Source: CAZKTS01 sp964555735
GTDB taxonomy: Bacteria; Actinomycetota; Acidimicrobiia; IMCC26256; PALSA-555
Direction of reading: 5' to 3'
Length of the DNA stretch: 30,947 bases
Assembly (NCBI GenBank): GCA_964555735.1
Contig: CAZKTS010000310.1
Coordinates: forward strand, 1-30,947
Below are positions 8,562-16,424 of this stretch, piece after piece. Made by a program: the position numbers and the translations under genes. The notes beneath the pieces were generated by a model, which was not told the DNA's origin, ran no database searches, and saw nothing but the letters and a program-made list of their open reading frames with translations. How positions within the stretch are numbered: the stretch's first letter is position 1; the number at the start of each line of letters is the position of its first letter.

Positions 8562-8577
8562 CGTCGATGGACGCACC

Positions 8578-9126
8578 ATGCGGAGCGGCGCGGCACCTCG
8601 GGCTCGATGTCGCCTTCGCGGGCGTGCGGGTCGCGAACGTGAAAGGGAGCGCGGCGCCGCGCTCGTCGAGTTCGCGATCGTCGCGCCGATCCTGTGCCTC
8701 ATCGTCTTCGGAATCGTCGACTTCGGCATCGCGTTCGCGGACTACCAGAACGTCCGCAGTGGGACGCGCGAGGCGGCCCGGCTGGGCGTCGTCAACGATC
8801 TCTCGAACGCACCGAAGTGCACGATCAGCGGGTCGACGGTCACACCGCCGCCGGTTCCGACCACCCAGACGGATGCGACGAACGCGTTGGTGTGCAAGGC
8901 CAAGGACCGCATCGGTCTGCCCGACGACGACGTGAAGCTCAAGATCGCGCTCACCGGCAACGCGATCGGTGAGCGTTTGCGGATCTGCGCCACGTTTCCC
9001 GTCGGAAGCCTCACTGGCGTCACGGCGGCATTCCTCACCGATCGTGTGCTCACGAGCAGCGTGACCATGCGACTGGAGCAGGTTCCCAAGTTCACGTCCT
9101 TCACCGAGAACGGCAACGAATGCTGA
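8578..9126 (+). CDS. TadE-like minor pilin/pilus assembly protein
   Basis: Membrane-anchored pseudopilin-like protein (182 aa) of the TadE family, which accompanies Flp/Tad type IVc pili. The N-terminus is Arg-rich (residues 1-26) and is followed by the family's RGAALVEFAIVAPILCLIVFGIV helix (about 26-48), with the conserved Glu at E31, then the segment ending RSGTREAARLG. The remaining outer domain is specific to this protein and has several Cys. It overlaps the next gene by 7 nt. No tadA/B/C, rcpC or prepilin peptidase gene is in the window, so the assembly machinery must be elsewhere if it exists. Confidence 0.85.
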   Translation: MRSGAAPRARCRLRGRAGRERERERGAALVEFAIVAPILCLIVFGIVDFGIAFADYQNVRSGTREAARLGVVNDLSNAPKCTISGSTVTPPPVPTTQTDATNALVCKAKDRIGLPDDDVKLKIALTGNAIGERLRICATFPVGSLTGVTAAFLTDRVLTSSVTMRLEQVPKFTSFTENGNEC

Positions 9127-10562
9127 CGCGCCGCCTCGCTCGCGCGCGCGATGACGAGCGCGGCGCGGTGCTCGTGATGACCACGATCATCATGGTCGTG
9201 CTGCTCGGGGTCAGCGCGATCGTCGTTGACCTGGGGTTCACATGGCAGAAGCGACGTGAGGTCCAGAACAGCGCCGACGCCGCTGCACTCGGCGCCGCCC
9301 AGGACCTCCCCTCCACGGTTGCGGCGTCCGCGACGGCGAAGTCGCTCGCCTACACGAACGTGAAGGACGGCGTCTTCCAGTGGCCGACCTGTACGGACGG
9401 TCGGCATCTCGCGGTGCAGTCGGCGGACACGGTCTGCGTCTCGTTCGACTCGTCGTTCACGCGGGTTCGGGTACAGCTTCCGGAGCAGGTGTTCCCGACG
9501 ACATTCGGGAAGGTGATCGGGTTCGACGAGACGCGGGTCCGCGCCCACGCGACCGCGCGGGTGGTGGGTGCAGGCTTCGGCTCCATCGTGCCGTTCGCGC
9601 TCTTCTCGGGCTTTACCATGGGGCTGGCGTGCATGAAGCAGGGTCCGAGCGGCCATCGCATCGCGACGTGTGACGACCCCGAGACCGGCAACTTCAACCT
9701 GCTCGACATCACGCAGTACGGCAACGAGTCGCTCAAGACGCCGGCGCGGTGCGGCAACAGCTTCCAGCGTGCTCGCGTCATCGACAACATCGCGATCGGC
9801 GCCGACCACATGTTCAGTACGTACACGGGCACCACGACCGTCGACGGCTGCGGCGTTCCGGGGCCCAACACCATCCCTCCACGGACCGGGAACGACCTCG
9901 CCGCCTTCGACCTCGGCCTGGTCCACGGGACCGCGAGCGACACGTCCGACGGTGGCGCCGCGCGGCTCACCCGGGGGCAGTACCCGAAGGCGAACGTGCT
10001 CGGACGGCAGCTCGACAACAAGCCGCTCTGGGAGTACATCGAGAACGCGACGTTGCCGGGCATCCCGACGAGCTGCCAGCGCGCGACGTTCGACGGCCTG
10101 CTCGCATCCACACCGGTCGCCCAGCAGCAGGTGACGATGCAGCAGGCGCTCGAGCAGTGCTTCGAGGACTACGAGACCGGCGGGTACACCGGGGTCGTGT
10201 TCGGCGCGAACACCAACCCGTTCGGCGAGGAGGTGCCGACGGACCTCTACGACATCCAGCTGACGCCCCGCTTCGCGTACGTGCCGCAGTTCGTGCAGGC
10301 CGTGCCACCCAACGGGTCGAGCTCGAACCTCAACATCGCGACGTTCCGACCCATCTTCATGGAGGACACGTACGCGGGCTGCAGCGGCGGGTGCAGCGTG
10401 AACTTCTCGCCCGGCCCGTGGAACACAGGGTCGCTCGGTGAGTCCAACCAGAACGCGGTCGCGATGACAGGTTGGGTCTTCGCGACCTCGATGCTGCCGC
10501 AGGGTCTGCGTGGCAATCCGGCTGCCGTCGGGCAGAACACCTACGTGCAGCTCGTCGACTGA
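9120..10562 (+). CDS. TadG-like pilus assembly/secreted protein
   Basis: A 480-aa protein whose start matches the TadG/Flp-associated N-terminal family: ARDDERGAVLVMTTIIMVVLLGVSAIVVDLGF (about 10-40), then QKRREVQNSADAAALGAAQDLP, the usual signature after the helix. The large outer part lacks an obvious von Willebrand A domain (no DxSxS seen) and carries many Cys (for example CSGGCS near residue 424), suggesting disulfides outside the membrane. The ATG at 9120 overlaps the tadE end by 7 nt, so the pair is one transcriptional unit. A tip- or surface-exposed pilus role is inferred from family context. Confidence 0.82.
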   Translation: MLTRRLARARDDERGAVLVMTTIIMVVLLGVSAIVVDLGFTWQKRREVQNSADAAALGAAQDLPSTVAASATAKSLAYTNVKDGVFQWPTCTDGRHLAVQSADTVCVSFDSSFTRVRVQLPEQVFPTTFGKVIGFDETRVRAHATARVVGAGFGSIVPFALFSGFTMGLACMKQGPSGHRIATCDDPETGNFNLLDITQYGNESLKTPARCGNSFQRARVIDNIAIGADHMFSTYTGTTTVDGCGVPGPNTIPPRTGNDLAAFDLGLVHGTASDTSDGGAARLTRGQYPKANVLGRQLDNKPLWEYIENATLPGIPTSCQRATFDGLLASTPVAQQQVTMQQALEQCFEDYETGGYTGVVFGANTNPFGEEVPTDLYDIQLTPRFAYVPQFVQAVPPNGSSSNLNIATFRPIFMEDTYAGCSGGCSVNFSPGPWNTGSLGESNQNAVAMTGWVFATSMLPQGLRGNPAAVGQNTYVQLVD

Positions 10563-10571
10563 CGGCACCCG

Positions 10572-10596
10572 CGGTCAGGACGTCGTGGTCTGACCG
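10572..10596. terminator. Possible terminator hairpin between tadG-like and orn
   Basis: CGGTCAG (10572-10578) pairs perfectly with CTGACCG (10590-10596) around an 11-nt loop, at the junction of two convergent genes; it covers the orn stop codon. No T-run. Weak evidence. Confidence 0.3.
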
Positions 10597-11159
10597 TCGC
10601 TCTCGGGCGGCTTCAGCATCTGCTCGCGGTAGTACTGGAGCTCGGCGATCGATTCCTTGACGTCGTCGAGCGCGCGGTGGGTCTCGCGCTTGCCGGGGCG
10701 TCCCTTGTACGCCGCGGGGTACCAGCGGCGGCACAGCTCCTTGAGTGACGAGACGTCGATGCTCCGGTAGTGGAGGTAGCCGTCGAGCTCCGGTAGGTAG
10801 CGGTCGAGGAAGCGGCGGTCGACACCGATCGAGTTGCCGCACAGCGGTGCCTTGCCCTCGGCCACGTGTCCGCGCACGTACTCGAGCACCGCCGCGCCCG
10901 CCGCCTCCAGCGTGATGTCCGACGCCTCGATCTCCGGGAGCAGCTTCGACTTCGTGTGCATCGTGCGCACGAAGTCGTCCATCTCGGCGAGCTCCTCGGC
11001 CGTCGCGTGCACGACGAGGTCGATGCCGTCGTCGAGGGGCTGGAGGTCCGAGTCGGTGACCAGAGCCGCGATCTCGACGATCACGTGGCGGTTCGTGTCG
11101 AGCCCGGTCATCTCGAGGTCGAGCCACACCAGCGGCTCGGTCGCGTTCGGTTCGCTCAC
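10575..11159 (-). CDS. orn: Oligoribonuclease
   Basis: Cytosolic 3'-to-5' exonuclease of the DEDDh family that degrades 2-5 nt RNAs and pGpG, and so finishes RNA turnover; 194 aa, close to the usual length. Catalytic residues are all in place: D14 and E16 (WLDLEMTGLD), D114 (GNSIGVDRRFL), H161 and D166 (ETHRALDDVKESI). The family SLKELCRRWYP segment is intact. The GTG at 11159 is set by the WLDLEMTG spacing and by a TAGGGT hexamer 7 nt upstream. It lies 36 nt after the exporter permease on the same strand and probably has its own promoter. It converges with the tadG-like gene. Confidence 0.97.
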   Translation of the reverse strand: MSEPNATEPLVWLDLEMTGLDTNRHVIVEIAALVTDSDLQPLDDGIDLVVHATAEELAEMDDFVRTMHTKSKLLPEIEASDITLEAAGAAVLEYVRGHVAEGKAPLCGNSIGVDRRFLDRYLPELDGYLHYRSIDVSSLKELCRRWYPAAYKGRPGKRETHRALDDVKESIAELQYYREQMLKPPESDGQTTTS

Positions 11160-11166
11160 GGGGCGG

Positions 11167-11172
11167 ACCCTA
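11167..11172 (-). promoter_or_regulatory. Candidate leaderless -10 (TAGGGT) of orn
   Basis: Minus-strand TAGGGT, 7 nt before the GTG start; the 36-nt gap to the upstream permease gene has no Shine-Dalgarno-like sequence near the start. Confidence 0.5.
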
Positions 11173-11195
11173 GGGGCCGGGCGACCAGCACCGCG

Positions 11196-11996
11196 TCAGC
11201 GCCGGCGGTAGGTGCGCACCGCGAGCGGCACGACCACGAGGGTGATCCCGACGGCCCACGCCAGCGATCCGAAGATGTAGTACTCGAGCGTGTGCGGGAA
11301 CGACTGCGTCGCCGCGTCGCCGAGCAGGAGCCCGCGCCACGAGTTGACCATGAAGGTGAGCGGCTGGGCGTTGGCGAACGTCTGGAGCGCGTCGGGCATC
11401 GTCGAGATCGGGACGAACGCGCTCGAGAGGAACGAGAACGGCACCGCGAGGATGCCGAGACCCTGCGCCGCCTGCGCGCTACCGCTCACGAGGCCGAGCC
11501 ACACGAAGACCCACGAGAACGCGAGTGCGTAGACGATGAGCAGGCCGAAGGCGAGGAGCACGTCGAGCGCCGACCCGCTGATGCTGAAGCCGACGATGAA
11601 GCCGACGCCCAGCGTGACGATCGCGACGAGGAGCATGAGCGCCGCGTCGGCGATGACGCGCCCGGCGAGGACGGCGGCGTCGGAGATGGGCAGCGACCGC
11701 AGGCGGTCGTACAGGCCCGACGCACCGTCTTCGGCGACGGCCACCGCGGCACCGCCACCGGTGAAGAGGAGGCCGGAGACGATGAAGCCGGGTACGAGGA
11801 ACTCGACGTAGGAGACGCCCTTGACGTCGATCGCGCCGCCGAGGACGTAGCGGAACATCAGGAGGAACACGACGCTCTGGACGATCGCGATCCCGAGGAT
11901 CTGCGGCGTGCGCAGGAGCTTGAGCGTCGTGCGGGCCGCGACCGTCAGCGTGGTCGTGGGCAGGCTCGCCGTGCGCGTCGGGGCACTGATCGTCAT
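11196..11996 (-). CDS. ABC-2 type exporter permease (DrrB-like)
   Basis: Integral membrane subunit (266 aa, about six helices) of an ABC-2 exporter, paired with the ATPase encoded just upstream. The hydrophobic N-terminal segment ILGIAIVQSVVFLLMFRYVLGG, the VEFLVPGFIVSGLLFTGG block, the cytoplasmic coupling segment GLYDRLRSLPIS and the late PFSFLSSAFVPISTMP motif are typical of DrrB/NodJ-type permeases. The ATG at 11996 overlaps the ATPase stop (ATGA). Drug or lipid export is suggested by family; the cargo is unknown. Confidence 0.92.
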   Translation of the reverse strand: MTISAPTRTASLPTTTLTVAARTTLKLLRTPQILGIAIVQSVVFLLMFRYVLGGAIDVKGVSYVEFLVPGFIVSGLLFTGGGAAVAVAEDGASGLYDRLRSLPISDAAVLAGRVIADAALMLLVAIVTLGVGFIVGFSISGSALDVLLAFGLLIVYALAFSWVFVWLGLVSGSAQAAQGLGILAVPFSFLSSAFVPISTMPDALQTFANAQPLTFMVNSWRGLLLGDAATQSFPHTLEYYIFGSLAWAVGITLVVVPLAVRTYRRR

Positions 11997-12958
11997 CGCT
12001 TCGCCTCGTCGTCGGTCGGGGCCTCGTCGCCGTCGGTGGTGCGGCCGGTGAGGGTGAGGAACACGTCGTCGAGCGTCGGCCGGCGGAGCGCGATGTCGTC
12101 GAGGGCGATGCCCGCGGCGCTGAGCGTCTGGACCGCGGTGACCAGCTCGTCGGCGCCGTTGGTGACCGGGACCGCGACCCGGCTGCGCTCGGCGTCGACC
12201 GAGCACTCGGCTCCGAGCGCGGCGGCGGCGCGGGCGAGGTCCTCGTCGTTGGCGACGCGGATGTCGACGACGTCGCGGCCGAGCTGCGACTTCAGCTCGT
12301 CGGCGGTGCCCGCAGCCACGAGGGCGCCGTGGTCGATGATCGCGATGGTGTCGGCGAGGTAGTCGGCCTCGTCGAGGTACTGCGTGGTGAGCACGACGTC
12401 GGTGCCGCTCTTCGCCAGCGTCTCGATGGCCTGCCACAGCTCGTTGCGGCTGCGGGGATCGAGGCCGGTCGTCGGCTCGTCGAGGAGGAGGATCCGCGGG
12501 GCCCCGACGAGGCTGGCGCCGAGGTCGAGGCGGCGCTGCATGCCGCCCGAGTAGGTGCGCACGAGGCGGTTGCCGGCCTCGGTGAGGTCGAGCTGCTCGA
12601 GCACCTCGTCGGCCGCGCTGTTCGCGGCGCGGCGGTCGTGGCCGAAGAGCCGTCCGACCATGCGGAGGTTCTCGCGGCCGGTCATCGCGGGCTCGATCGC
12701 CGCGTACTGACCCGCGAGCCCGATCGAGCGGCGCACCTGCTTGGGGTGCTCGCACACGTCGATGCCCGCGACGCGCAGCACACCGTCGTCCGGTCGAGTG
12801 AGCGTGGCGATCGTCCGGATGAACGTGGTCTTGCCCGCGCCGTTCGGCCCGAGCACGGCGAGCACCTGGCCCGCGTCGGCGGTGAGGTCGAGGCCGGCGA
12901 GCGCCTCCACATCGCCGAAGCGCTTCGTGAGGCCCTGCGCCTCGATCATCGGCTCCAT
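11993..12958 (-). CDS. ABC exporter ATPase (DrrA-like, DUF4162 C-terminus)
   Basis: Nucleotide-binding subunit (321 aa) for the permease that follows. Walker A GPNGAGKTT (37-45), Q-loop region LAGQYAAIEP, signature YSGGM (136-140), Walker B ILLLDEP (156-162) and D-loop are intact. The switch position is Q193 (TTQYLDEAD), the usual DrrA variant in place of His. The C-terminal 85 residues end in RRPTLDDVFLTLTG, the DUF4162 tail of daunorubicin-type exporters. The start at 12958 is chosen over one at 12949 because a GAGACT hexamer lies 7 nt before it. The gene is divergent from the acetyltransferase at 13037. Self-resistance or lipid export is the likely role. Confidence 0.94.
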   Translation of the reverse strand: MEPMIEAQGLTKRFGDVEALAGLDLTADAGQVLAVLGPNGAGKTTFIRTIATLTRPDDGVLRVAGIDVCEHPKQVRRSIGLAGQYAAIEPAMTGRENLRMVGRLFGHDRRAANSAADEVLEQLDLTEAGNRLVRTYSGGMQRRLDLGASLVGAPRILLLDEPTTGLDPRSRNELWQAIETLAKSGTDVVLTTQYLDEADYLADTIAIIDHGALVAAGTADELKSQLGRDVVDIRVANDEDLARAAAALGAECSVDAERSRVAVPVTNGADELVTAVQTLSAAGIALDDIALRRPTLDDVFLTLTGRTTDGDEAPTDDEAKR

Positions 12959-13023
12959 CGTCGGCAGTCTCGCGGATCCCTGCGCGGGGGATCGAAGCCG
13001 AACGTGCGTGCGGACACCGTGGC

Positions 13024-13029
13024 TAGGGT
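13024..13029 (+). promoter_or_regulatory. Candidate leaderless -10 (TAGGGT) of the acetyltransferase gene
   Basis: TAGGGT ends 7 nt before the ATG at 13037. It is the same hexamer and spacing as at orn. Confidence 0.5.
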
Positions 13030-13036
13030 GCCCGCC

Positions 13037-13648
13037 ATGGCTCGGGGCGACACCCACGCGGGGCCGCGGGTCGAGCTGCGCCCGCTGAAGGCCCACGACT
13101 GGGAGGCGTGGCGCGGGGTGCGGGTGCGCAGCCGCGACTGGCTCGAGCCGTGGGAGCCACTCGGGGAGCCCGGGTCACCCGATCCGGCGATCGACGCCGA
13201 CGCCTTCCGGGCCCGCTGTGGCGCGTGGGAGCGCCAGCGGCACTTCGACGCCGCCTACGGCTTCGGCATCTTCTTGCGCACCGGCGGCGACTTCCTGGGC
13301 GAGGTGAGCCTCGGCAGCGTGCAGCGCGGGCCGTTCCAGTCGGCGAACGTCGGCTACTGGATCGACGAGGCCGCGGCGGGCAACGGGTACATGCCCGAGG
13401 CCGTCGCGGTCATCCTGCGGTACGCGTTCGAGGACCTCGCGCTGCACCGGGTGGAGGCGGCGATCGTGCCGCGCAACGCGCGCAGCCGCCGGGTCGCCGA
13501 GAAGCTCGGGATGCGCGAGGAGGGCACGTCGACCCGGTTCCTCCAGATCCGGGGCGTGTGGGAGGACCACGTCCGCTACGCGATGACGGTCGAAGAGTGG
13601 CCCGAGCGCAAGCGCCGGATCGAGCAGACCGTCCTCCAGCGCCGCTAG
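13037..13648 (+). CDS. GNAT acetyltransferase, RimJ/RimL type
   Basis: Acetyl-CoA-dependent N-acetyltransferase of 203 aa, most like the RimJ/RimL ribosomal-protein acetyltransferases. It opens with VELRPLKAHDWEAWRGVRVRSRDWLEPWEP, has the GEVSLGSVQRGPFQSANVGYWIDEAAAGNGYMPEAV stretch where AAGNGYM forms the acetyl-CoA pyrophosphate loop, and then LHRVEAAIVPRNARSRRVAEKLGMREEG, the conserved end of the fold. An upstream-extended frame exists but has no family match before the ATG at 13037. The target protein cannot be told from sequence. Confidence 0.93.
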   Translation: MARGDTHAGPRVELRPLKAHDWEAWRGVRVRSRDWLEPWEPLGEPGSPDPAIDADAFRARCGAWERQRHFDAAYGFGIFLRTGGDFLGEVSLGSVQRGPFQSANVGYWIDEAAAGNGYMPEAVAVILRYAFEDLALHRVEAAIVPRNARSRRVAEKLGMREEGTSTRFLQIRGVWEDHVRYAMTVEEWPERKRRIEQTVLQRR

Positions 13649-13658
13649 GGCTCTGACC

Positions 13659-14396
13659 TCAGGGTCCGGGGCGGAACGAGCCCTGCTCGAAGGTCCGGCG
13701 TTGGCGTTCGAGCTCGGTGGCGACGGCGGTGTCGAAGTCGGGGACCCACGGGGCTTCGCGCAGGGTCTGCTTCACCGGGACGATCACCTCGCGCGGTGCC
13801 TCCGCGGCACGGGCCGCGAGCGCGACCGCCTCGTCGAGCAGGACGTCGTCGCCGACACAGCGCCACGCGAGGCCGAGCTCCACGGCTCGCGTCCCGTCGA
13901 CCCGCTCGCCGAACAGCACCATCGCCGCCGCGGCCTGCGGACCGACGGCGCGCTCGAGCATCCAGGCGTGCCCGCCACCAGGGTGCAACCCGATCCGCAC
14001 GAACCGTGAGTCGAAGCGCGCCGATGCGCCGGCGATCCGGACGTCGCAGCACAACGCCAGGTTGAACCCCGCGCCGACCGCCGGACCGTTGACCGCGGCG
14101 ATCGTCGGCAGGGTGCAGTCGCGCACCGAGAGGAAGCCGTCGTAGAGGCCGCGGACGTCACTCGCGCGCTCACCGCCGTCGCGGCTCAGTGCGACGAGGT
14201 TCGAGACGTCGGCCCCCGAACAGAACGCCGGCGGCGCGCCGGTGACGACGAGCGCCCCGACGCCCGGGTCGGCCTCGGCCTCGCCCACCGCGGCGATGAT
14301 CTCGTCGACCAGCTCCGCGGTGAGCGCGTTGCGTCGATCGGGATCGTCGAGGGTCAGCACGGTGACGGCCTCGCGCCGTTCGACGTGGAGCGGCAT
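13659..14396 (-). CDS. Crotonase-superfamily (enoyl-CoA hydratase/isomerase) protein
   Basis: Acyl-CoA enzyme of the crotonase fold, 245 aa. The oxyanion-hole segments are clear: PPAFCSGADVSNL (about 56-67) and NGPAVGAGFNLALCCDVRIA (103-122). The region that carries the first catalytic Glu in classical hydratases here reads FVRIGLHPGGGHAWML, without the PE dipeptide, so it may not be a 2-enoyl-CoA hydratase; isomerase or other acyl-CoA chemistry is possible. The ATG at 14396 lies 2 nt after the stop of the epimerase gene, so it is the last gene of a leftward operon. It converges with the acetyltransferase gene 10 nt away. Confidence 0.9.
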   Translation of the reverse strand: MPLHVERREAVTVLTLDDPDRRNALTAELVDEIIAAVGEAEADPGVGALVVTGAPPAFCSGADVSNLVALSRDGGERASDVRGLYDGFLSVRDCTLPTIAAVNGPAVGAGFNLALCCDVRIAGASARFDSRFVRIGLHPGGGHAWMLERAVGPQAAAAMVLFGERVDGTRAVELGLAWRCVGDDVLLDEAVALAARAAEAPREVIVPVKQTLREAPWVPDFDTAVATELERQRRTFEQGSFRPGP

Positions 14397-14398
14397 GG

Positions 14399-15433
14399 TC
14401 AGGAGTCGCGCCGCACGACGGCGGGCGAGTGCCGGAAGAACGCCTCGACGTCTCGCTCGTACTCGTACGCCGGGGCGCGTCCGATGGTGCTCTCGAGCCG
14501 GAGTCGGCGGGCGAACTCCTGGACGGTGCCCGCGGTGGTGTGCTGGTAGCGGAAGCCGGCCTGCTTGTAGCGAGAGTTGTCGATCGCCCGGCCGTAGCGC
14601 AGGAGGGCGAGCACTTCGGGCGGGAGGTCCAGCACGCGGGCCAGCCGCATGGGTTCGGCCGCCCAGTTGGTGAGCACCGGGGGCATGGGCACCCGGCGCT
14701 TGCCGGCGATGGTGCACACCTCGCTCCACGGCAGCACGCCGTCGCCCGCGACGTTGAAGACGCCGGGCACGTCTCGCAGCGTGGCATACGCGAGCGCGCC
14801 GGTGACGTCGTCCTCGTGCACGAACTGGAGCCGCGGATCGAACCCGAGGATCTCGGGCACGGCCGGTTTGCGCAGGATGCGCGAGAACACGGTCTCGACG
14901 TCCTGGCCGAGCACGTTCGCGAACCGCAGCTTGGTGACGACGACGTGCGGGTTGTCGTCGGCGAAGTCGCGCACGACCGAGGCGACCTCGAGCAGCGACC
15001 GCTCGACGCGCGTCTTGGGTGCCTTCGTGCGCGGCGTCTCCTCGCGGAACCAGTACGGGTCCTCGTAGTTGGAGCCGTACACCAGCGCCGACGACTTGAG
15101 CACCACCTTGCGGACCGGGCTGCCGGCCGCGCCCGCTGCCGCGAGCAGGTTCATCGTGCCGATGACGTTGACCTCGTGGAGCTGGCGGCCGCTGACCTCG
15201 GTCGAGTCGACGACGAGGTGGGTGTGCAGGATCGTGTCGACCTGCGTCGCGTGCACGATGCGCTGGAGGATCGAGTACGACGAGTCGGCGCGCACGAACT
15301 CGGTGCGCTCGAGCGGCAGGCGGGGCTCGCGAGTGTCGACGCCGACGACGAGGTCGACGCCCGGCTGGGTCTCGAGGTGCTGCGCGAGCCGGCTGCCCCA
15401 GAAGGTGCCGAGCCCGGTGACCAGGATGCGCAC
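14399..15433 (-). CDS. NAD-dependent epimerase/dehydratase (extended SDR)
   Basis: Rossmann-fold oxidoreductase, 344 aa, of the extended short-chain dehydrogenase group. The nucleotide-binding VTGLGTFWGSRLAQHLE begins at residue 5, with an acidic VVGVDTRE after the second strand indicating NAD(H). A KSSALVYGSNYEDPYWF segment sits where the catalytic Ser-Tyr region lies; the usual YxxxK Lys is not obvious. Later come TKLRFANVLG and VHEDDVTGAL of the substrate domain. The GTG at 15433 fits the fold start exactly. It lies 7 nt after the acyltransferase gene and 2 nt before the crotonase. Nearby acyl-lipid genes suggest a sterol- or lipid-linked substrate, which is inference. Confidence 0.9.
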   Translation of the reverse strand: MRILVTGLGTFWGSRLAQHLETQPGVDLVVGVDTREPRLPLERTEFVRADSSYSILQRIVHATQVDTILHTHLVVDSTEVSGRQLHEVNVIGTMNLLAAAGAAGSPVRKVVLKSSALVYGSNYEDPYWFREETPRTKAPKTRVERSLLEVASVVRDFADDNPHVVVTKLRFANVLGQDVETVFSRILRKPAVPEILGFDPRLQFVHEDDVTGALAYATLRDVPGVFNVAGDGVLPWSEVCTIAGKRRVPMPPVLTNWAAEPMRLARVLDLPPEVLALLRYGRAIDNSRYKQAGFRYQHTTAGTVQEFARRLRLESTIGRAPAYEYERDVEAFFRHSPAVVRRDS

Positions 15434-15440
15434 GACGGCC

Positions 15441-16379
15441 CTACCCGAACCAGACGCTCTTGCGGGCCTGGAGCATGTCGTCGACCGCCTGCTGGAGCGA
15501 GCTGCGGATGCGTTCGGCCGCCTCCATCACCACGCTGCGGTTGTAGCGCTCCTGGTTGGGGGCGACGTCGAAGTAGATCGGCGGCAGCACCTGCAGCCGG
15601 AACTTGGCGGGGAACGGCACGACCAACCCGAGCACCGGACCGACCACGAACATGTTGGCGGTCACCGGCACGTACGGGAGGTTGAGCAGCTTCGCGAGCC
15701 GAGGGCTCTTCCACACGATCGGCATGGCCTCTTCGTTGCCGACCACCGCGATCGGCACGATGGGCACGCCGGCCCGCATCGCGATCTCCACGAAGCCGCC
15801 GCGACCGAACCGGCGGAGGCGGTACCGCTCGCTCACGTGCTTGCCCGTCGCCTTCGTGCCCTCCGGGAAGACGAGCGCGAGCTGCTGCTCGTCGTGGAGC
15901 AGGCGATACGCGTTGTCGGGGTGCGCGGGCACGCCGCCGGTGCGCGACCAGAGCGTCCCGACGACCGGCAGCGAACGGAAGAGGTTGTCGGCGAGGCCGT
16001 AGACCGGGCGCTGGAGCTCGGTCTCGAGCCCGTGCATGATCACCGGCGCGTCCGACGGGATCGCGCCGGCATGGTTGGCGACCAGCAGGGCGCCGCCATC
16101 GCGCGGCACGTGCTCGAGACCGTCCCACTCGGCGCGGAACCAGCGCCGGTAGACCGGGTCGTAGAGCCGCCGCGCGATCTGGCGGAGGTGCTCGCTGCGC
16201 CCCCAGCCGTCGACGTCGCCCGCGCGCACGCCTGCATCGTCGTCGGTCGCCGGGTCGGCGCGGGGGATGGGCACGAGCTCGGCGCCGGGCGTCGGCGCCG
16301 TCGGGTCACGCACGGCGTCGGCCCAGCTGGCCACGAAGGTGCCGCGGGGCTCCTCGGTGCTCACGCCCCAAGTCGACAC
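15441..16379 (-). CDS. 1-acyl-sn-glycerol-3-phosphate acyltransferase family (PlsC-like)
   Basis: Membrane-associated lysophospholipid acyltransferase, 312 aa. The acyltransferase block NHAGAIPSDAPV (H103 and D110) and FPEGTKATGK (171-180) are visible, as is FVEIAMRAGVPIVPIAVVGNEE. The N-terminal 60 residues are low-complexity and acidic, without a membrane helix. The GTG at 16379 is the longest sensible start; an in-frame GTG at 16364 is equally possible and has TCGACT 6 nt before it. It is followed at 7 nt by the epimerase gene and preceded at 45 nt by the MATE gene. A role in phospholipid or other glycerolipid synthesis is inferred from family. Confidence 0.9.
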   Translation of the reverse strand: MSTWGVSTEEPRGTFVASWADAVRDPTAPTPGAELVPIPRADPATDDDAGVRAGDVDGWGRSEHLRQIARRLYDPVYRRWFRAEWDGLEHVPRDGGALLVANHAGAIPSDAPVIMHGLETELQRPVYGLADNLFRSLPVVGTLWSRTGGVPAHPDNAYRLLHDEQQLALVFPEGTKATGKHVSERYRLRRFGRGGFVEIAMRAGVPIVPIAVVGNEEAMPIVWKSPRLAKLLNLPYVPVTANMFVVGPVLGLVVPFPAKFRLQVLPPIYFDVAPNQERYNRSVVMEAAERIRSSLQQAVDDMLQARKSVWFG

Positions 16380-16424
16380 GCCGGTGCGGCGTCATGCAAG
16401 GCGACATCCCCGGTGCATACCCGC

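Noticed and set aside
8529..8571. Flagellar-type sigma-28 promoter (CTCAAG ... GCCG) before tadE
   Set aside because: The gap between TCAA and GCCG is about 10 nt, too short for the known spacing of about 15, so only a repeat/dyad is reported.
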